This document shows, in pieces, positions 52,339-61,587 of a stretch of DNA of 64,000 nucleotides. The stretch is from Actinobacteria bacterium UBA6100. GTDB lineage: Bacteria; Actinomycetota; Coriobacteriia; Anaerosomatales; Anaerosomataceae. Below the pieces are notes generated by a model. That model ran no database searches, was not told the DNA's origin, and saw nothing but the letters and a program-made list of their open reading frames with translations. Location of the stretch: the NCBI GenBank assembly GCA_002423585.1, contig DIWS01000009.1, forward strand, positions 70,938 through 134,937, given 5' to 3'. Position 1 is the stretch's first letter, and each line of letters begins with the position of its first letter. Made by a program: the position numbers and the translations under genes.

Positions 52339-53601
52339 CTAGTCCGATCGACCGCCGACGCACTTCATGAAGGCCTCGACCACCGCGGGGTCGAACTGTG
52401 TGCCCGCACAGCGTTCGACTTCCGCGATCGCGGACTCGCGCCGCACAGGCGCGCGATACGGGCGCTCGCTCACCATCGCATCGAACGCATCGGCGACCGC
52501 GAGCACGCGCGCCAGCAGCGGGATGTTCTCGCCGGTCACGCCGTCCGGGTAGCCCCCGCCGTCCCACCGCTCGTGGTGGTGCCGGACGACCGGCACGATA
52601 TCCGCGAGGAACGGGATCGTCTCGAGGATGCGCGCTCCCACCTCGGAGTGCTCCTTCACGCGATCGAACTCCTCCGCGGTGAGCGAGCCCTGCTTGAGCA
52701 GCAGCGCCTCGGGCACGCCGATCTTGCCCACGTCGTGCAGCAGCGCCGCGCGCTCCAGCGTCCCGAGCTGCCCCCTGCTCAGGCCGAGTGACTTGCCGAT
52801 GCGGTGGGCGACCTCGGTCGTGCCGAGCGAGTGTCGCGCGGTGTAACGATCACGCGCATCCACGGTGGCGGACAGCGACTGCAGTACGCCGAGCGACTGC
52901 GCCTCGATGTCGAGAAGCGATGACTGGAGGCGGTCGTTGAGCGACTGGACACGCCGGTCGCTCTCGGCCAGTTCGCGCAGGGCACGGATGCCGATGAAGG
53001 CGATGGTGCCGATGGTCACCACGGCGCCGAGCCCCACCGCGAACCAGATGAGGAGTTGGGATTCGTGGACCGAGTCCGAGATCGGCGCGAACGGCTTGAG
53101 GCTCTCGGCCACTGCGATGACCGGGCCGTCGCCTCCCCGACGCACCGGAGCCAGCACGCGGAGTGCGTTCTCGTCCGGGCGTGCGAGCAACGGATCGTCA
53201 TGAGGGTTCGCGGCGGCGACCACGACCTCGCCCGACATGGCATCGTCAAGGCCCTCCACGGTCAGTCGCTCTCCCACTTCAGCAGGCTCCGTCGAGTACA
53301 GCACGGTGCCGTCAGGACCGAGCAGACGATAGCCATACAGGAGGCCGCCTTCGCGCCGCTGCTCGAGCGCGTGGTCCAACTGAGCGCAGTCGGCACCTTC
53401 GGGGCCGTCGGCCGCGAGGAGTTCGTCGAGGCAGAGCGTCGCGAGCGATGAGGCGCCGGTCGCAACAGTCTCGGCGTTGCCCCGGATGATCACTTCGCGC
53501 ATGTGTCGGGCGATGACCACGCCCGCGCCCAGTGCACTCACCACGATGAGAGCGATGGCGGCCGACACAAGGACGGCGATTGTGTGTCTCGACCGGTTCA
53601 T
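52339..53601 (-). CDS. Membrane HD-GYP domain protein (putative cyclic di-GMP phosphodiesterase)
   Basis: 420 residues. Two membrane helices (IAVLVSAAIALIVVSALGAG near the N-terminus; LLIWFAVGLGAVVTIGTIAF about 185-204) flank an extracytoplasmic sensor domain (dCache/single-Cache-like). A coiled segment leads to the HD-GYP domain: RHSLGTTEVA, LLHDVGKIGVPEALLLKQGS, EHSEVGARIL, VVRHHHERWDGGGYPDG, LARVLAVADAFDAMVSERPY and GTQFDPAVVEAF. HD, HH and GYP motifs are complete, so it is probably active against c-di-GMP. It stands alone, between the peroxiredoxin gene (convergent) and the threonine aldolase gene. Confidence 0.92.
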   Translation of the reverse strand: MNRSRHTIAVLVSAAIALIVVSALGAGVVIARHMREVIIRGNAETVATGASSLATLCLDELLAADGPEGADCAQLDHALEQRREGGLLYGYRLLGPDGTVLYSTEPAEVGERLTVEGLDDAMSGEVVVAAANPHDDPLLARPDENALRVLAPVRRGGDGPVIAVAESLKPFAPISDSVHESQLLIWFAVGLGAVVTIGTIAFIGIRALRELAESDRRVQSLNDRLQSSLLDIEAQSLGVLQSLSATVDARDRYTARHSLGTTEVAHRIGKSLGLSRGQLGTLERAALLHDVGKIGVPEALLLKQGSLTAEEFDRVKEHSEVGARILETIPFLADIVPVVRHHHERWDGGGYPDGVTGENIPLLARVLAVADAFDAMVSERPYRAPVRRESAIAEVERCAGTQFDPAVVEAFMKCVGGRSD

Positions 53602-53652
53602 CGTATTTCGGCCCCCGCCTTGAGATGTGCTGACCCGTCACTCGTCCGGATG

Positions 53653-54693
53653 CTACCCGAGAGTCGCTCCGCATGCACGCGCGATCCCCTCGGCGAAGCG
53701 GTCGACGTCCGCGGAGGTCGTGTCCCAGCTCGTGACCCAGCGCACTTCATCGGCGCGCTCGTCCCAGGTGTAGAAGTCGAACTCGGCTGCGAGCGCGGCG
53801 ATCGAATCGTGCGGCAGCACGGCGAAGACCTCGTTGGCCTCGACGGGCTGGGTGATCCGCACTCCCGGCACGCCACCAACGGCATCCGCAAGGCGTGCAG
53901 CCATCGCATTGGCGTTCGCCGCGTTCTCGCGCCAAAGGTCGCCCTCGAGCAGTGCGATGAACTGAGCACTCACATACCGCATCTTCGATGCGAGTTGGGC
54001 GCTCTGCTTCCGCAGGTACTTGAAGTCCGCGACACACGCCGGGTCGAGGAGGACCACGCACTCGGCGAGCACCGCGCCGTTCTTCGTCGCGCCGAAGGAC
54101 ACCACGTCAGCTCCGGCACACGCTTCACCGAGCGAACAGCCGAGCGCTGCCGCCGCGTTGGAGAGTCGCGCTCCGTCCACGTGGACCCGCAGGCCGTGTG
54201 CGCGCGCAGTCGCCATGACCGCCGCGAGTTCATCGGGCCGGTAGACGGTGCCGTACTCCGTCGACTGCGTGATGGAGACGACCCCCGGCTGCACCGCGTG
54301 CTCGAAGCCGACGCCGGAGATCGCGCTGTCGATGAGCGCGGGCGTGAGCTTGCCGTCGGGCGTCGGCACGGCGAGCAGCTTGCTGCCGGTGAAGAACTCG
54401 GGTGCCCCGCACTCGTCGCAGTTGATGTGCGCGGTGGCCGGACAGATCACCCCTTCGAACGAGCGTCTGAGCGCCTGAAGCGACGTGACATTGGCCCCGG
54501 TCCCGTTGAAGACGAAATACGGCTCGGCCACCTCGCCGAAGTGCTTCCGCACGAGTTCCCGGGCGCGCGCGGTCCACGGGTCATCCCCGTACGCGTGCGT
54601 GTGCCCGTGATTGGCTTCGATCATCGCGTCGAGGACCGCGGGGTGCGCTCCCGATGCGTTGTCGCTCGCAAACCCGCGCTCGTGTGACGTCAC
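53653..54693 (-). CDS. Low-specificity threonine aldolase family, PLP-dependent
   Basis: 346 residues from the GTG at 54693, overlapping the upstream OB-fold gene (GTGA). Fold type I aminotransferase-like: FASDNASGAHPAVLDAMIEA, FNGTGANVTSLQALRRSF, ICPATAHINCDECGAPEFFT, VSITQSTEYGTVYRPDEL, VHVDGARLSNAAAALG and VSFGATKNGAVLAECVVLLD with the PLP Lys in ATKNGA. It cleaves threonine (or allo-threonine) to glycine and acetaldehyde; the beta-hydroxy acid specificity is not certain. Its position behind trkH and an OB-fold protein is not easily explained. Confidence 0.9.
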   Translation of the reverse strand: MTSHERGFASDNASGAHPAVLDAMIEANHGHTHAYGDDPWTARARELVRKHFGEVAEPYFVFNGTGANVTSLQALRRSFEGVICPATAHINCDECGAPEFFTGSKLLAVPTPDGKLTPALIDSAISGVGFEHAVQPGVVSITQSTEYGTVYRPDELAAVMATARAHGLRVHVDGARLSNAAAALGCSLGEACAGADVVSFGATKNGAVLAECVVLLDPACVADFKYLRKQSAQLASKMRYVSAQFIALLEGDLWRENAANANAMAARLADAVGGVPGVRITQPVEANEVFAVLPHDSIAALAAEFDFYTWDERADEVRWVTSWDTTSADVDRFAEGIARACGATLG

Positions 54694-55199
54694 GTCGGAT
54701 CCCCTTCCTCGAGCCGCCGCATCCGCCTCAGGCCGAGCGCCGCGACCGTGACCCCCACAAGTCCGGCGCCCAGCTTCCAGTACACCACCGGGTGGCTGCG
54801 TTCCATCCCGCGCTCCACGAGCGCGATGTCGCTTGCGTGAAGATCGAGGTCGCCCCCGTGTGTGTCGCACGCCTCGCTGAACACGCCTGTCACGACGACG
54901 CGATCGCCCGTATGTCCCCAGTCGCCGAAGACCGTGATGTCCCCGGTCAGCTCCTCGGGCGCCCAGACGCCGATCGCCACACCATCGGCGAGGATGTTGA
55001 TCCAGACGTGACCATCGCCGCCCGCGAGCATCTCACTCACCACCTCGCCCTCGACGGTGACCACCTGCCCGTCGAGTCCGCTCTCCGCCCCCGTGAGCTC
55101 GGCGATGTCCGTGCCGACAGACAGCTGCACGGCAACACCGCGGGCCGGGAGCGCAACAAGCGCCGCTGTGAGTGTCAGCACGAGCAACGTCCGCGTCAT
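54690..55199 (-). CDS. Exported OB-fold protein with C-terminal membrane anchor
   Basis: 169 residues. Signal peptide (LLVLTLTAALVALPARGVAV), an OB-fold-like domain (ESGLDGQVVTVEGEVVSEML, GHVWINILADGVAIGVWAPE, WGHTGDRVVVTGVFSEACDT, GGDLDLHASDIALVE) and a C-terminal transmembrane helix (WKLGAGLVGVTVAALGLRRM) followed by basic residues. The pattern resembles exported NirD/YgiW-like OB-fold proteins and cytochrome c-biogenesis accessory OB proteins; no specific family is certain. The start overlaps the trkH stop (ATGA). Confidence 0.72.
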   Translation of the reverse strand: MTRTLLVLTLTAALVALPARGVAVQLSVGTDIAELTGAESGLDGQVVTVEGEVVSEMLAGGDGHVWINILADGVAIGVWAPEELTGDITVFGDWGHTGDRVVVTGVFSEACDTHGGDLDLHASDIALVERGMERSHPVVYWKLGAGLVGVTVAALGLRRMRRLEEGDPT

Positions 55200-56722
55200 G
55201 CCGCCCTCCCGCGCTTCTGTCGCCCGCGGAACGACGCCGCCACGCTCGCCACCATCGCGAGTACGGCGATGAACTCGAGCCGTCCCGTCCACATCTGGAT
55301 GATGTAGGTGATCTTCAGCCCTGCCGGCATCGCCGGAGCCGTGATTCCGGCGGACAACCCGACGTTGGCCGCCGCGGAGATGGACTCGAAGAGCGCCTCC
55401 CGGGCGGGATACCCGTACGCCAGGCCGACGAGCGCGCCCGTCACGTAGGAGAGCACGTACAGGACGAAGATGACGAGCGCGCCCGAGAACAACTCGGCGG
55501 TGAGGCGCACGTCCGTGAGGTGATGGAACGTCCCGCCGACGATCGCCGACTGCGGCGCGATCGCCTGCTTGACCCTGAGCACGAGACCCTTGAAGATCAG
55601 GCCGGCGCGGAGCGCCTTCACGCCGCCTGCCGTGGATGAGGCCATGCCGCCCAGGCCCATCGCGAGCATGACCGCCACCAGTGCAAGGTCGCCGTAGCCA
55701 CGCGTCCACTGCGCGGAGTAGAGCGTCTGCTGTCCGGTGCCGCTGTGCGCCGAGAGGATGTGGTAGACGCCCTTGCGGATCACCTCACCGGGTTCGGCGA
55801 ACAGCGTGGTCGCCCCCAGGCCGAAGCCCACGGCCAGCGCGAGCAGTCCGATGTGTACCGCGAGCGTGCGCGACTCCAGGTTCTTGAACAGCTCCCGCCG
55901 GTCTCCGCGCCAGACGTCGGCATGAAGGTTGAAGTTGAGCGTCCCAGCCAGCATCAGCACGACCGTGACGATCTCGAACAGCGGGTTGTGATAGTAGAGG
56001 GCATTCATGGACTGCGGCGCAAAGCCACCTGTGTCGTAACAGGCGATCGTGTGCCAGAACCCGTGGAGCAGGCTCCGCCCCGGCTCCATCCCCGCAGACA
56101 GATTGCCGACGGTCAGGACGGCCGTTCCGATGCTGACGTAGACGAGCGTCACGAACCAGATGAAGCGGGCAGTGTTCACGACGTTCGGCAGTATCCGCTC
56201 GTCCCTGCCCTCGGCCTGATACAGGGAGACCGCCCCACCGCCGCGCATGCCTACCGCAAAGGTCAGGACCGCGACAACGATGCCCTGTCCTCCGATGAGG
56301 TGGGTCAGGTGGCGCCACATGTTGTGTGCGAGGGGCAGATGATCGAGGTCCTGGACCAGCGTCAGCCCCGAGGTGGTGAGGCCCGACATCGCGTCGAACG
56401 CCGCATCGAGAAACGAGCCGTAGTGGCCCGAGAGCGCCAGGGGTATCGCTGCCACCAGCGACGCCGTAAGCCACGCGACGGCCGTGATGATGAGCGCGTT
56501 CTGCCGGTTGAGATCCGTCCTACGGGGCGCCTGGCCGGCGAGCAGCCCGCCGATGCCCGCAGCCGCGCCGAAGCCGAGCACGTAATCGAGCGCGGGGTCC
56601 CACTCTCCCGCCACAAGGGCCGTGGCGAGCGGCACGAGCATCGTGAGCGCCAGAAGCAGGACGATGATCCCCGTGTAGTGGGCGATCGCCGCGGAGTCAT
56701 TCTTCCTGAGACCGACCCACAT
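55196..56722 (-). CDS. trkH: TrkH/KtrB family potassium uptake protein
   Basis: 508 residues with about ten membrane helices and the four pore loops of TrkH/KtrB: AAFDAMSGLTTSGLTLVQDL, WHTIACYDTGGFAPQSMNAL, MGLGGMASSTAGGVKALRAG and ESISAAANVGLSAGITAPAM. It moves K+ driven by membrane potential and normally needs a cytoplasmic RCK partner (TrkA/KtrA), which is not seen in this window. A 60-codon membrane protein gene precedes it and an OB-fold gene overlaps its stop. Confidence 0.92.
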   Translation of the reverse strand: MWVGLRKNDSAAIAHYTGIIVLLLALTMLVPLATALVAGEWDPALDYVLGFGAAAGIGGLLAGQAPRRTDLNRQNALIITAVAWLTASLVAAIPLALSGHYGSFLDAAFDAMSGLTTSGLTLVQDLDHLPLAHNMWRHLTHLIGGQGIVVAVLTFAVGMRGGGAVSLYQAEGRDERILPNVVNTARFIWFVTLVYVSIGTAVLTVGNLSAGMEPGRSLLHGFWHTIACYDTGGFAPQSMNALYYHNPLFEIVTVVLMLAGTLNFNLHADVWRGDRRELFKNLESRTLAVHIGLLALAVGFGLGATTLFAEPGEVIRKGVYHILSAHSGTGQQTLYSAQWTRGYGDLALVAVMLAMGLGGMASSTAGGVKALRAGLIFKGLVLRVKQAIAPQSAIVGGTFHHLTDVRLTAELFSGALVIFVLYVLSYVTGALVGLAYGYPAREALFESISAAANVGLSAGITAPAMPAGLKITYIIQMWTGRLEFIAVLAMVASVAASFRGRQKRGRAA

Positions 56723-56731
56723 GCCGGAGGC

Positions 56732-56914
56732 CTACGCGATCCACGAGGCCGCGAGCGCGATCGCGCTCACGAGCGCGACGACAAGGATGATGGCGCCGAG
56801 TTCCGCCAGCAGGCCGACGAATGCGTGCCGGTACGGACTATGGAAACGGATCTCCAAGGACCGGTCCCTTCTGAGGGCACGAACTGTCGCGCATGCCATC
56901 ACCCATTGTGCCAC
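56732..56914 (-). CDS. Small single-helix membrane protein upstream of trkH
   Basis: At most 60 residues: a basic N-terminal part (RALRRDRSLEIRFHSPYRHA) and one C-terminal hydrophobic helix (LLAELGAIILVVALVSAIAL). It ends nine bases before the trkH ATG and is read in the same direction, which suggests a real gene and possibly an accessory subunit such as KdpF-like small proteins. The start is unclear (ATG at 56914, ATG at 56896 or an internal GTG). No family recognised. Confidence 0.5.
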   Translation of the reverse strand: MAQWVMACATVRALRRDRSLEIRFHSPYRHAFVGLLAELGAIILVVALVSAIALAASWIA

Positions 56915-56976
56915 AGGCCGACTGCTGGCAGGACGCCGACGTGCTAGGCTTGAGCGACCCGGAGAAGGAGCGCGTC

Positions 56977-57573
56977 ATGAGCCTGTTCGGTAGCCGTGAG
57001 ATAACGCCCGTCGCCACTGTGGAGACCACCGTCCACGAGGGCGATAGGGTCACCGTGGACCTGTGGGTCGATGAAGCCGAACGTCAGGAGAGCAGCTACC
57101 ACGCGATCCTGCTCTTCCTCATGTCCTACGAGCGCCTCCTGCTGTTCCTCGGCTATCGCGACACCGGCGAAGAACTGGTCGGCTGGATGGACGACGCGGT
57201 GCGCGCTCTGGCTGCGGCGCCGGAGGGTGAAGCGGCGACCATCAGCGGCCGGTGGATGCTCGCGGAGACTGCCGGGGATGAGCCGCTGTCGGTGTGGACC
57301 TCGGCGCTCCGACAGGTGGGACCGGGCGCCTACCGGGTCAAGGTCGACCGCCCCAGGGACCCTGAAGACGCCCATGCCCAGGCGGCCGTGCTCTGCCATC
57401 TGCAGAAGCTCGTGGACACGCTGCCCGCACTCGAGCGCGCGTATCTGGCCATCGCCGTCTCGGGCATGCACGAGTACTACCGCGACGTTAAGCACTGGGG
57501 CAACACCAAGAGCCTCAAGCATGCCGTGGATCACGGCATGAAGCAGGCGCGACGGGTGCTCGAGACGCGGTAG
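56977..57573 (+). CDS. Conserved hypothetical cytoplasmic protein
   Basis: 198 residues from the ATG at 56977 (GAAGGAG six bases upstream). It is mostly helical, with ERQESSYHAILLFLMSYERL, LLFLGYRDTGEELVGWMDDA, WTSALRQVGPGAYRVKVDRP, ALERAYLAIAVSGMHEYYRD and GNTKSLKHAVDHGMKQARRV. No signal peptide, Cys cluster or nucleotide-binding motif. I do not recognise the family. It is divergent from the trkH cluster and converges with the zinc-ribbon gene, the two stop codons being adjacent (57573/57574). Confidence 0.65.
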   Translation: MSLFGSREITPVATVETTVHEGDRVTVDLWVDEAERQESSYHAILLFLMSYERLLLFLGYRDTGEELVGWMDDAVRALAAAPEGEAATISGRWMLAETAGDEPLSVWTSALRQVGPGAYRVKVDRPRDPEDAHAQAAVLCHLQKLVDTLPALERAYLAIAVSGMHEYYRDVKHWGNTKSLKHAVDHGMKQARRVLETR

Positions 57574-58563
57574 CTACTCCATGTACTCGACGTTCGCGAT
57601 CCGGTAGCCGGCCTCGGTGGGGACCACGTAGTACTCCCATCCCTCGGCAGGGCCGCCGTACCACGACTGCGTGGTCTGGACCCAGAACGTGCCGTCCGAC
57701 TGCTCCTCGAAGCCGTCGATCGTGTAGAAGTCGAATCCGCCGGCGGAGACCTGAGCGGCCGCGGCATCCGAGCGGAACGGGTCGATCGTGAGCGACTGCG
57801 CCTCGAGGCCCATGTCGCTCATCACGTATGCGAGATGCTGGTCCACGACCGACATCGCCTCATCGGCCGCGCTTCCGCCGCCCTCTGACACGTCACCGCC
57901 GTACTCGATACTCGACACCTCGATGACCGACCAGGTGCCGTCGGCGTTCTGCTCGACGTAGATCTGGTCCACGAACTCGCTGTTGGGCGGACCGGCCCAG
58001 TACGTGGCGTACCCATCGCCCTCGTCGTAGACCTGATAGACCCAGTCACTCACCCCCGAGGCCGCGAGCTGAGCCGCCACGGCTTCATCGGCGGTCGCGT
58101 AGCTGTCGAGGAGGTTGCCCTCATCGGTATCGCCGCTTTCCGTATCGCCCGTGACGGGCGTAGTGATCTCCAGCGCCTCATCCGCCGCGTCCTTGAGCGC
58201 CTTATAAGCGAAGAACCCGCCCACACTGCACCCGATGAGCAGCAGGACGAGGATGATGATGATCGTGACGACGAGCCCCGTCTTCTTCTTGCGGGGAGCG
58301 ACGGGAGGCTGCTGACCCGGCTGTGCGGCGTACTGTGCCTGATCGTACGCGGCCTTCTGCCGCTCATAGTCCGCCACCTGCTGAGCGTAGACCGCCTGAT
58401 CGTACGCGGCCTGGTCGGGAGCTGCGGGTGCCGGCATCGGCGTGGTGGGCTGAAGCGGCGGCGTCACCGCCGGGGCGGGCGCAGGCTGCTGGATGGTGGC
58501 TCCGCACGAGCCGCAGAACGCGGCGCCGTCTCGGACTTCGGCATGACAGTTCGGGCACTGCAT
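57574..58563 (-). CDS. Zinc-ribbon single-pass membrane protein
   Basis: 329 residues. An N-terminal zinc ribbon (MQCPNCHAEVRDGAAFCGSC) is followed by a Pro/Ala/Gln-rich linker with YDQAxYA repeats (AAYDQAVYAQQVADYERQKA) and KKK. A membrane helix (GLVVTIIIILVLLLIGCSVG, about 97-116) leads to an extracytoplasmic part with paired domains (EAVAAQLAASGVSDWVYQVY; EAMSVVDQHLAYVMSDMGLE; FYTIDGFEEQSDGTFWVQTT). This zinc ribbon-TM-sensor-like layout is common in Actinobacteria and Firmicutes. It shares the zinc-ribbon style, but not the rest, with the two ribbon genes at 21.3 and 26.3 kb. Function unknown. Confidence 0.75.
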   Translation of the reverse strand: MQCPNCHAEVRDGAAFCGSCGATIQQPAPAPAVTPPLQPTTPMPAPAAPDQAAYDQAVYAQQVADYERQKAAYDQAQYAAQPGQQPPVAPRKKKTGLVVTIIIILVLLLIGCSVGGFFAYKALKDAADEALEITTPVTGDTESGDTDEGNLLDSYATADEAVAAQLAASGVSDWVYQVYDEGDGYATYWAGPPNSEFVDQIYVEQNADGTWSVIEVSSIEYGGDVSEGGGSAADEAMSVVDQHLAYVMSDMGLEAQSLTIDPFRSDAAAAQVSAGGFDFYTIDGFEEQSDGTFWVQTTQSWYGGPAEGWEYYVVPTEAGYRIANVEYME

Positions 58564-58666
58564 CGTGAAGGCCCCCTCGCGATATCGGCACGGCTGCCAT
58601 GACTGTATTGCCCCACGCGCGCGGATGTAAAGACCGCCGAGGGACGGTCTGTGCGGACGACGTGGC

Positions 58667-60352
58667 TCAGGCGACGGCCGGCTCGAGCGCCAGACGGCCC
58701 TGGTCGTAGCCACCCGTGGATTCGGTCCGCCGAAGCGCCACGATCGCGATGTCGTCGGCCAGACGGCCCTCAGAGAAGCCGAACGCCGACATGAACAGCG
58801 ACTCGGGCACGGCCTCGGCGGACTCGTTCGCCACCCTGGCGCACGCGTGCAGGAGCCGGTCGACCCCCCACGTGTCGCCGCGCGGCGAGCGCGCGTCCAC
58901 GAGTCCGTCGGTGTACATCACGAGCAGGTCGCCGACGTCGAGGTGGGCGTCGTGGTTCTCGTAGCGCATCCCGCCGGTCACGCCGAGCACGCCGCCATCG
59001 TCGGGCAACAGGACCGGGATGCCGTTTGCGCGCACGATCACAGGCGGCGGATGTCCCGCGAGGCTGTAGGCCATATGGCCGGTCGCCCCGTCGATCAGGC
59101 CGTAGAAGGCGGAGACGAACTCGTTGGACTCGGCGCCCCGCATCACGAGGTCGTTCGCGCGATCCATCACCGACTCAGGAGACGGGAGGCGCAGCGCCTC
59201 GGAGCGGATGGCGCTCTTGACCAGCGAGGTCAGGCCTGCCGCCTCCACGCCGTGACCCGACACGTCGCCGATGAGCACACCCAGCCTGCCCTCGTCGAGC
59301 GGGATCACATCGTAGAAGTCCCCGCCCACGAAGCCCACGCCGGACGCGGCGTGGTACAGATGGCCCATCTCGAAGCCGGGAAGCGCCGCCGGCGCCGAGA
59401 AGAACGCCCCGCGGAGCTGGCGCGTGAGTTGCCGTTCGTTCGCGTACTGCCGGGCGTTCTCGAGCGCGAGGGACAGCGACAGCTCGAGTTTGTGGAGCAG
59501 GTCGTGATGCGCGTCGCTGAACGAGAGGTCGGCATCCCAGCAGAAACCCATGACGCCCGTGACCTCGCCGCGGCTCTTCACCGGCACGAGCGCAAAGGCG
59601 CCGATGTCGTGCTTCACCATCAGCTCGAACTGCTCGCGGCGCGTGGCGTCCGACTGCGAGACCGCCATCGCGTGGCCCGTGCGCGCGACGAGTGACGGGA
59701 GCGACAACTCGTCTTCGCTGAACCGCAAGCCCGTCATCTCGGCGGGCCACCCGTGCACGTTGCGGAAGACCCAGCTTCCGTCGTCCCGCTCGGCGATCCA
59801 GCCCCAATCTGCGCCGAGGGCTTCTGTGGCCTCCACCAGAACCCGCTGGAGGATGTCCTCGGCATCGAGCGATGAGAGCACCGTCACGTCGATGAGGTTG
59901 ATCGCGCGGCGCATGTCGGCCACGACCGCCTCGCGAGCAGCGGTCTCGGCCACCACCGGGGTGACGTCGACCGCGAGGAGCAGCACGTCGAACGGATGCC
60001 CGATACGTCCCGGTACCGGCAGGTAGGACAGCTGCCAGTAGGTCACCTCGCCCCACGACGCTTTGAACTCGTAGGCCGGCACGGTGATGGGTTGCCCCGT
60101 GTACGCGACATCGATGAACCTCGATGCGCTACGTGAGTCGGACAGGAACCCCCGGACCGGCATGCCGAGCAGGTCCCACTGTGGGCGCACGTCCTCGAGC
60201 ATGTCGCGGAACACACCGTTCGTCCAGGTGAACTTCAACTCCGAACCGGACCACAGCGCAGCGGGGAACGAAGCTCCCTCGAGGAGCACGGAGACCCGCG
60301 CCGGATCGGGGAAGACCCGCGCCGCCCCGGCAGATGCCTCACTCGCGTTCAT
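58667..60352 (-). CDS. PAS-GAF-SpoIIE phosphatase (RsbU-like PP2C)
   Basis: About 561 residues from the ATG at 60352 (GGGG five bases upstream); an ATG seven codons earlier is possible. PAS-like domain (SVLLEGASFPAALWSGSELK ... LLLAVDVTPVV, to about 140), GAF domain (AINLIDVTVLSSLDAEDILQ; EALGADWGWIAERDDGSWVF; ALVPVKSRGEVTGVMGFCWD) and C-terminal SpoIIE phosphatase (GFVGGDFYDVIPLDEGRLGV, LIGDVSGHGVEAAGLTSLVK, GLIDGATGHMAYSLAGHPPP, LVMYTDGLVDARSPRGDTWG, RLADDIAIVALRR). It dephosphorylates anti-anti-sigma proteins in partner-switching pathways. No partner kinase or STAS gene is in the window. Confidence 0.9.
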   Translation of the reverse strand: MNASEASAGAARVFPDPARVSVLLEGASFPAALWSGSELKFTWTNGVFRDMLEDVRPQWDLLGMPVRGFLSDSRSASRFIDVAYTGQPITVPAYEFKASWGEVTYWQLSYLPVPGRIGHPFDVLLLAVDVTPVVAETAAREAVVADMRRAINLIDVTVLSSLDAEDILQRVLVEATEALGADWGWIAERDDGSWVFRNVHGWPAEMTGLRFSEDELSLPSLVARTGHAMAVSQSDATRREQFELMVKHDIGAFALVPVKSRGEVTGVMGFCWDADLSFSDAHHDLLHKLELSLSLALENARQYANERQLTRQLRGAFFSAPAALPGFEMGHLYHAASGVGFVGGDFYDVIPLDEGRLGVLIGDVSGHGVEAAGLTSLVKSAIRSEALRLPSPESVMDRANDLVMRGAESNEFVSAFYGLIDGATGHMAYSLAGHPPPVIVRANGIPVLLPDDGGVLGVTGGMRYENHDAHLDVGDLLVMYTDGLVDARSPRGDTWGVDRLLHACARVANESAEAVPESLFMSAFGFSEGRLADDIAIVALRRTESTGGYDQGRLALEPAVA

Positions 60353-60558
60353 AGCAGCCCCGATCACCCTCATGCGCAAGCATAGCCCTTCCGCTGTTCC
60401 TATCGGCAGACATACCCAGCGGCAACAGACGGGTACTGACAGGCGGCCTTCCGGTGACGGAGCCCCCCGAATCTGCGACGAACGGCGCAACAAGCCGGGT
60501 GTCGACCGCTTGGCGGTCGTCGAAAGGCGGTAGAATCGCACATGAAGGAGGGAGCGCC

Positions 60559-61476
60559 ATGAAGTCGATCCCGTGGTGGTACTGGCTCGTAGGCGTGCTG
60601 GTCATCGCACTGGCGGTGGGAGCGGGCGTACTCGCAGGTCGCGCGTCGCAGAACGACGACGAACCCGTGGAATCCGAGTCCGCCGAGGAGACGGCGGGAC
60701 CGGTCGTCGAGGACGTGGAGTCCGATGAGGCCGAGACCGACGAAGCAGCCGAGCCGGCCGGCACCCAGACCGTGCGCGTCTACTTCGCACGCGGCGAGTA
60801 CCTCGGTGTGGTGACACGCACCGTCACCGCGACGCCCGCGATCGCACGGGCCGCGATGGAGGAGTTGCTCGCCGGGCCGAACGCCATCGAGCAGGGCTGG
60901 GGATTCGGCACTGCGGTGCCCTCAGGCACTCGGCTCCTCGGCCTCACGATCGACGGAGGGACGGCGCGCGTCGACCTCTCAGGCCACTTCGAATCGGGCG
61001 GCGGCTCACTCTCGGTCATGATGCGCCTCGCCCAGGTCGTCTACACGCTCACGCAGTTCTCCACCGTGGACCGCGTCGTCCTGATGATGGATGGCGAGGT
61101 CGTGGACGTCTTCACGGGCGAGGGGCTGATGCTCGATGAGCCGCAAACCCGAAACGACTTCGAGTACGTGCTGCCGGCGATCTTCGTCGAGAGTCCGGCG
61201 CCGGGGCGGACAGCCGGAAACCCCGTCCGACTCACGGGCACCGCGAACACCTTCGAGGCGGCATTCATGGTGCGGATCCTCGGACGTGACGGGAGCACGA
61301 TCGTCGAGGTGCCCGCGATGGCTACCTCGGGTACCGGCACGCGCGGCACCTTCGACGTGACGGTCCCCTACCCGCTCGCCGCGGGAGGCGAAGGGACGAT
61401 CGTCGTCTACGAGCAGTCCGCGCAAGACGGCTCCGACATCAACATCGTCGAGATACCGGTGACGCTCGGCGACTGA
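60559..61476 (+). CDS. GerMN/Gmad2 domain membrane-anchored protein
   Basis: 305 residues from the ATG at 60559 (AAGGAGG eight bases upstream). N-terminal anchor (WYWLVGVLVIALAVGAGVLA), an acidic linker (ESESAEETAGPVVEDVESDE), a GerMN domain (VRVYFARGEYLGVVTRTVTA, AAMEELLAGPNAIEQGWGFG, LGLTIDGGTARVDLSGHFES, LAQVVYTLTQFSTVDRVVLM) and a Gmad2 domain (VESPAPGRTAGNPVRLTGTA, RILGRDGSTIVEVPAMATSG). GerM-type modules occur in spore and cell-envelope proteins of Gram-positives, including non-sporulating actinobacteria (LpqB). It is probably a cell-envelope protein of unknown precise role. Confidence 0.87.
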   Translation: MKSIPWWYWLVGVLVIALAVGAGVLAGRASQNDDEPVESESAEETAGPVVEDVESDEAETDEAAEPAGTQTVRVYFARGEYLGVVTRTVTATPAIARAAMEELLAGPNAIEQGWGFGTAVPSGTRLLGLTIDGGTARVDLSGHFESGGGSLSVMMRLAQVVYTLTQFSTVDRVVLMMDGEVVDVFTGEGLMLDEPQTRNDFEYVLPAIFVESPAPGRTAGNPVRLTGTANTFEAAFMVRILGRDGSTIVEVPAMATSGTGTRGTFDVTVPYPLAAGGEGTIVVYEQSAQDGSDINIVEIPVTLGD

Positions 61477-61538
61477 TCGTCTGACAGCTACACCGCGAGA
61501 AGCATCCGGCCGAGCAGGCCGCACGCGATGTGGAACAA

Positions 61539-61565
61539 GAGGGCCCCGGCACCGCCGGGGCCCTC
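61539..61565. terminator. Bidirectional terminator hairpin
   Basis: Perfect 12-base inverted repeat GAGGGCCCCGGC / GCCGGGGCCCTC with a 3-base loop, between the convergent GerMN gene and hsp20. Flanked by CTTGTTCC on the minus strand. No other gene content in 61477-61587. Confidence 0.75.
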
Positions 61566-61587
61566 TCCGCCTCGGATGACACGACCG

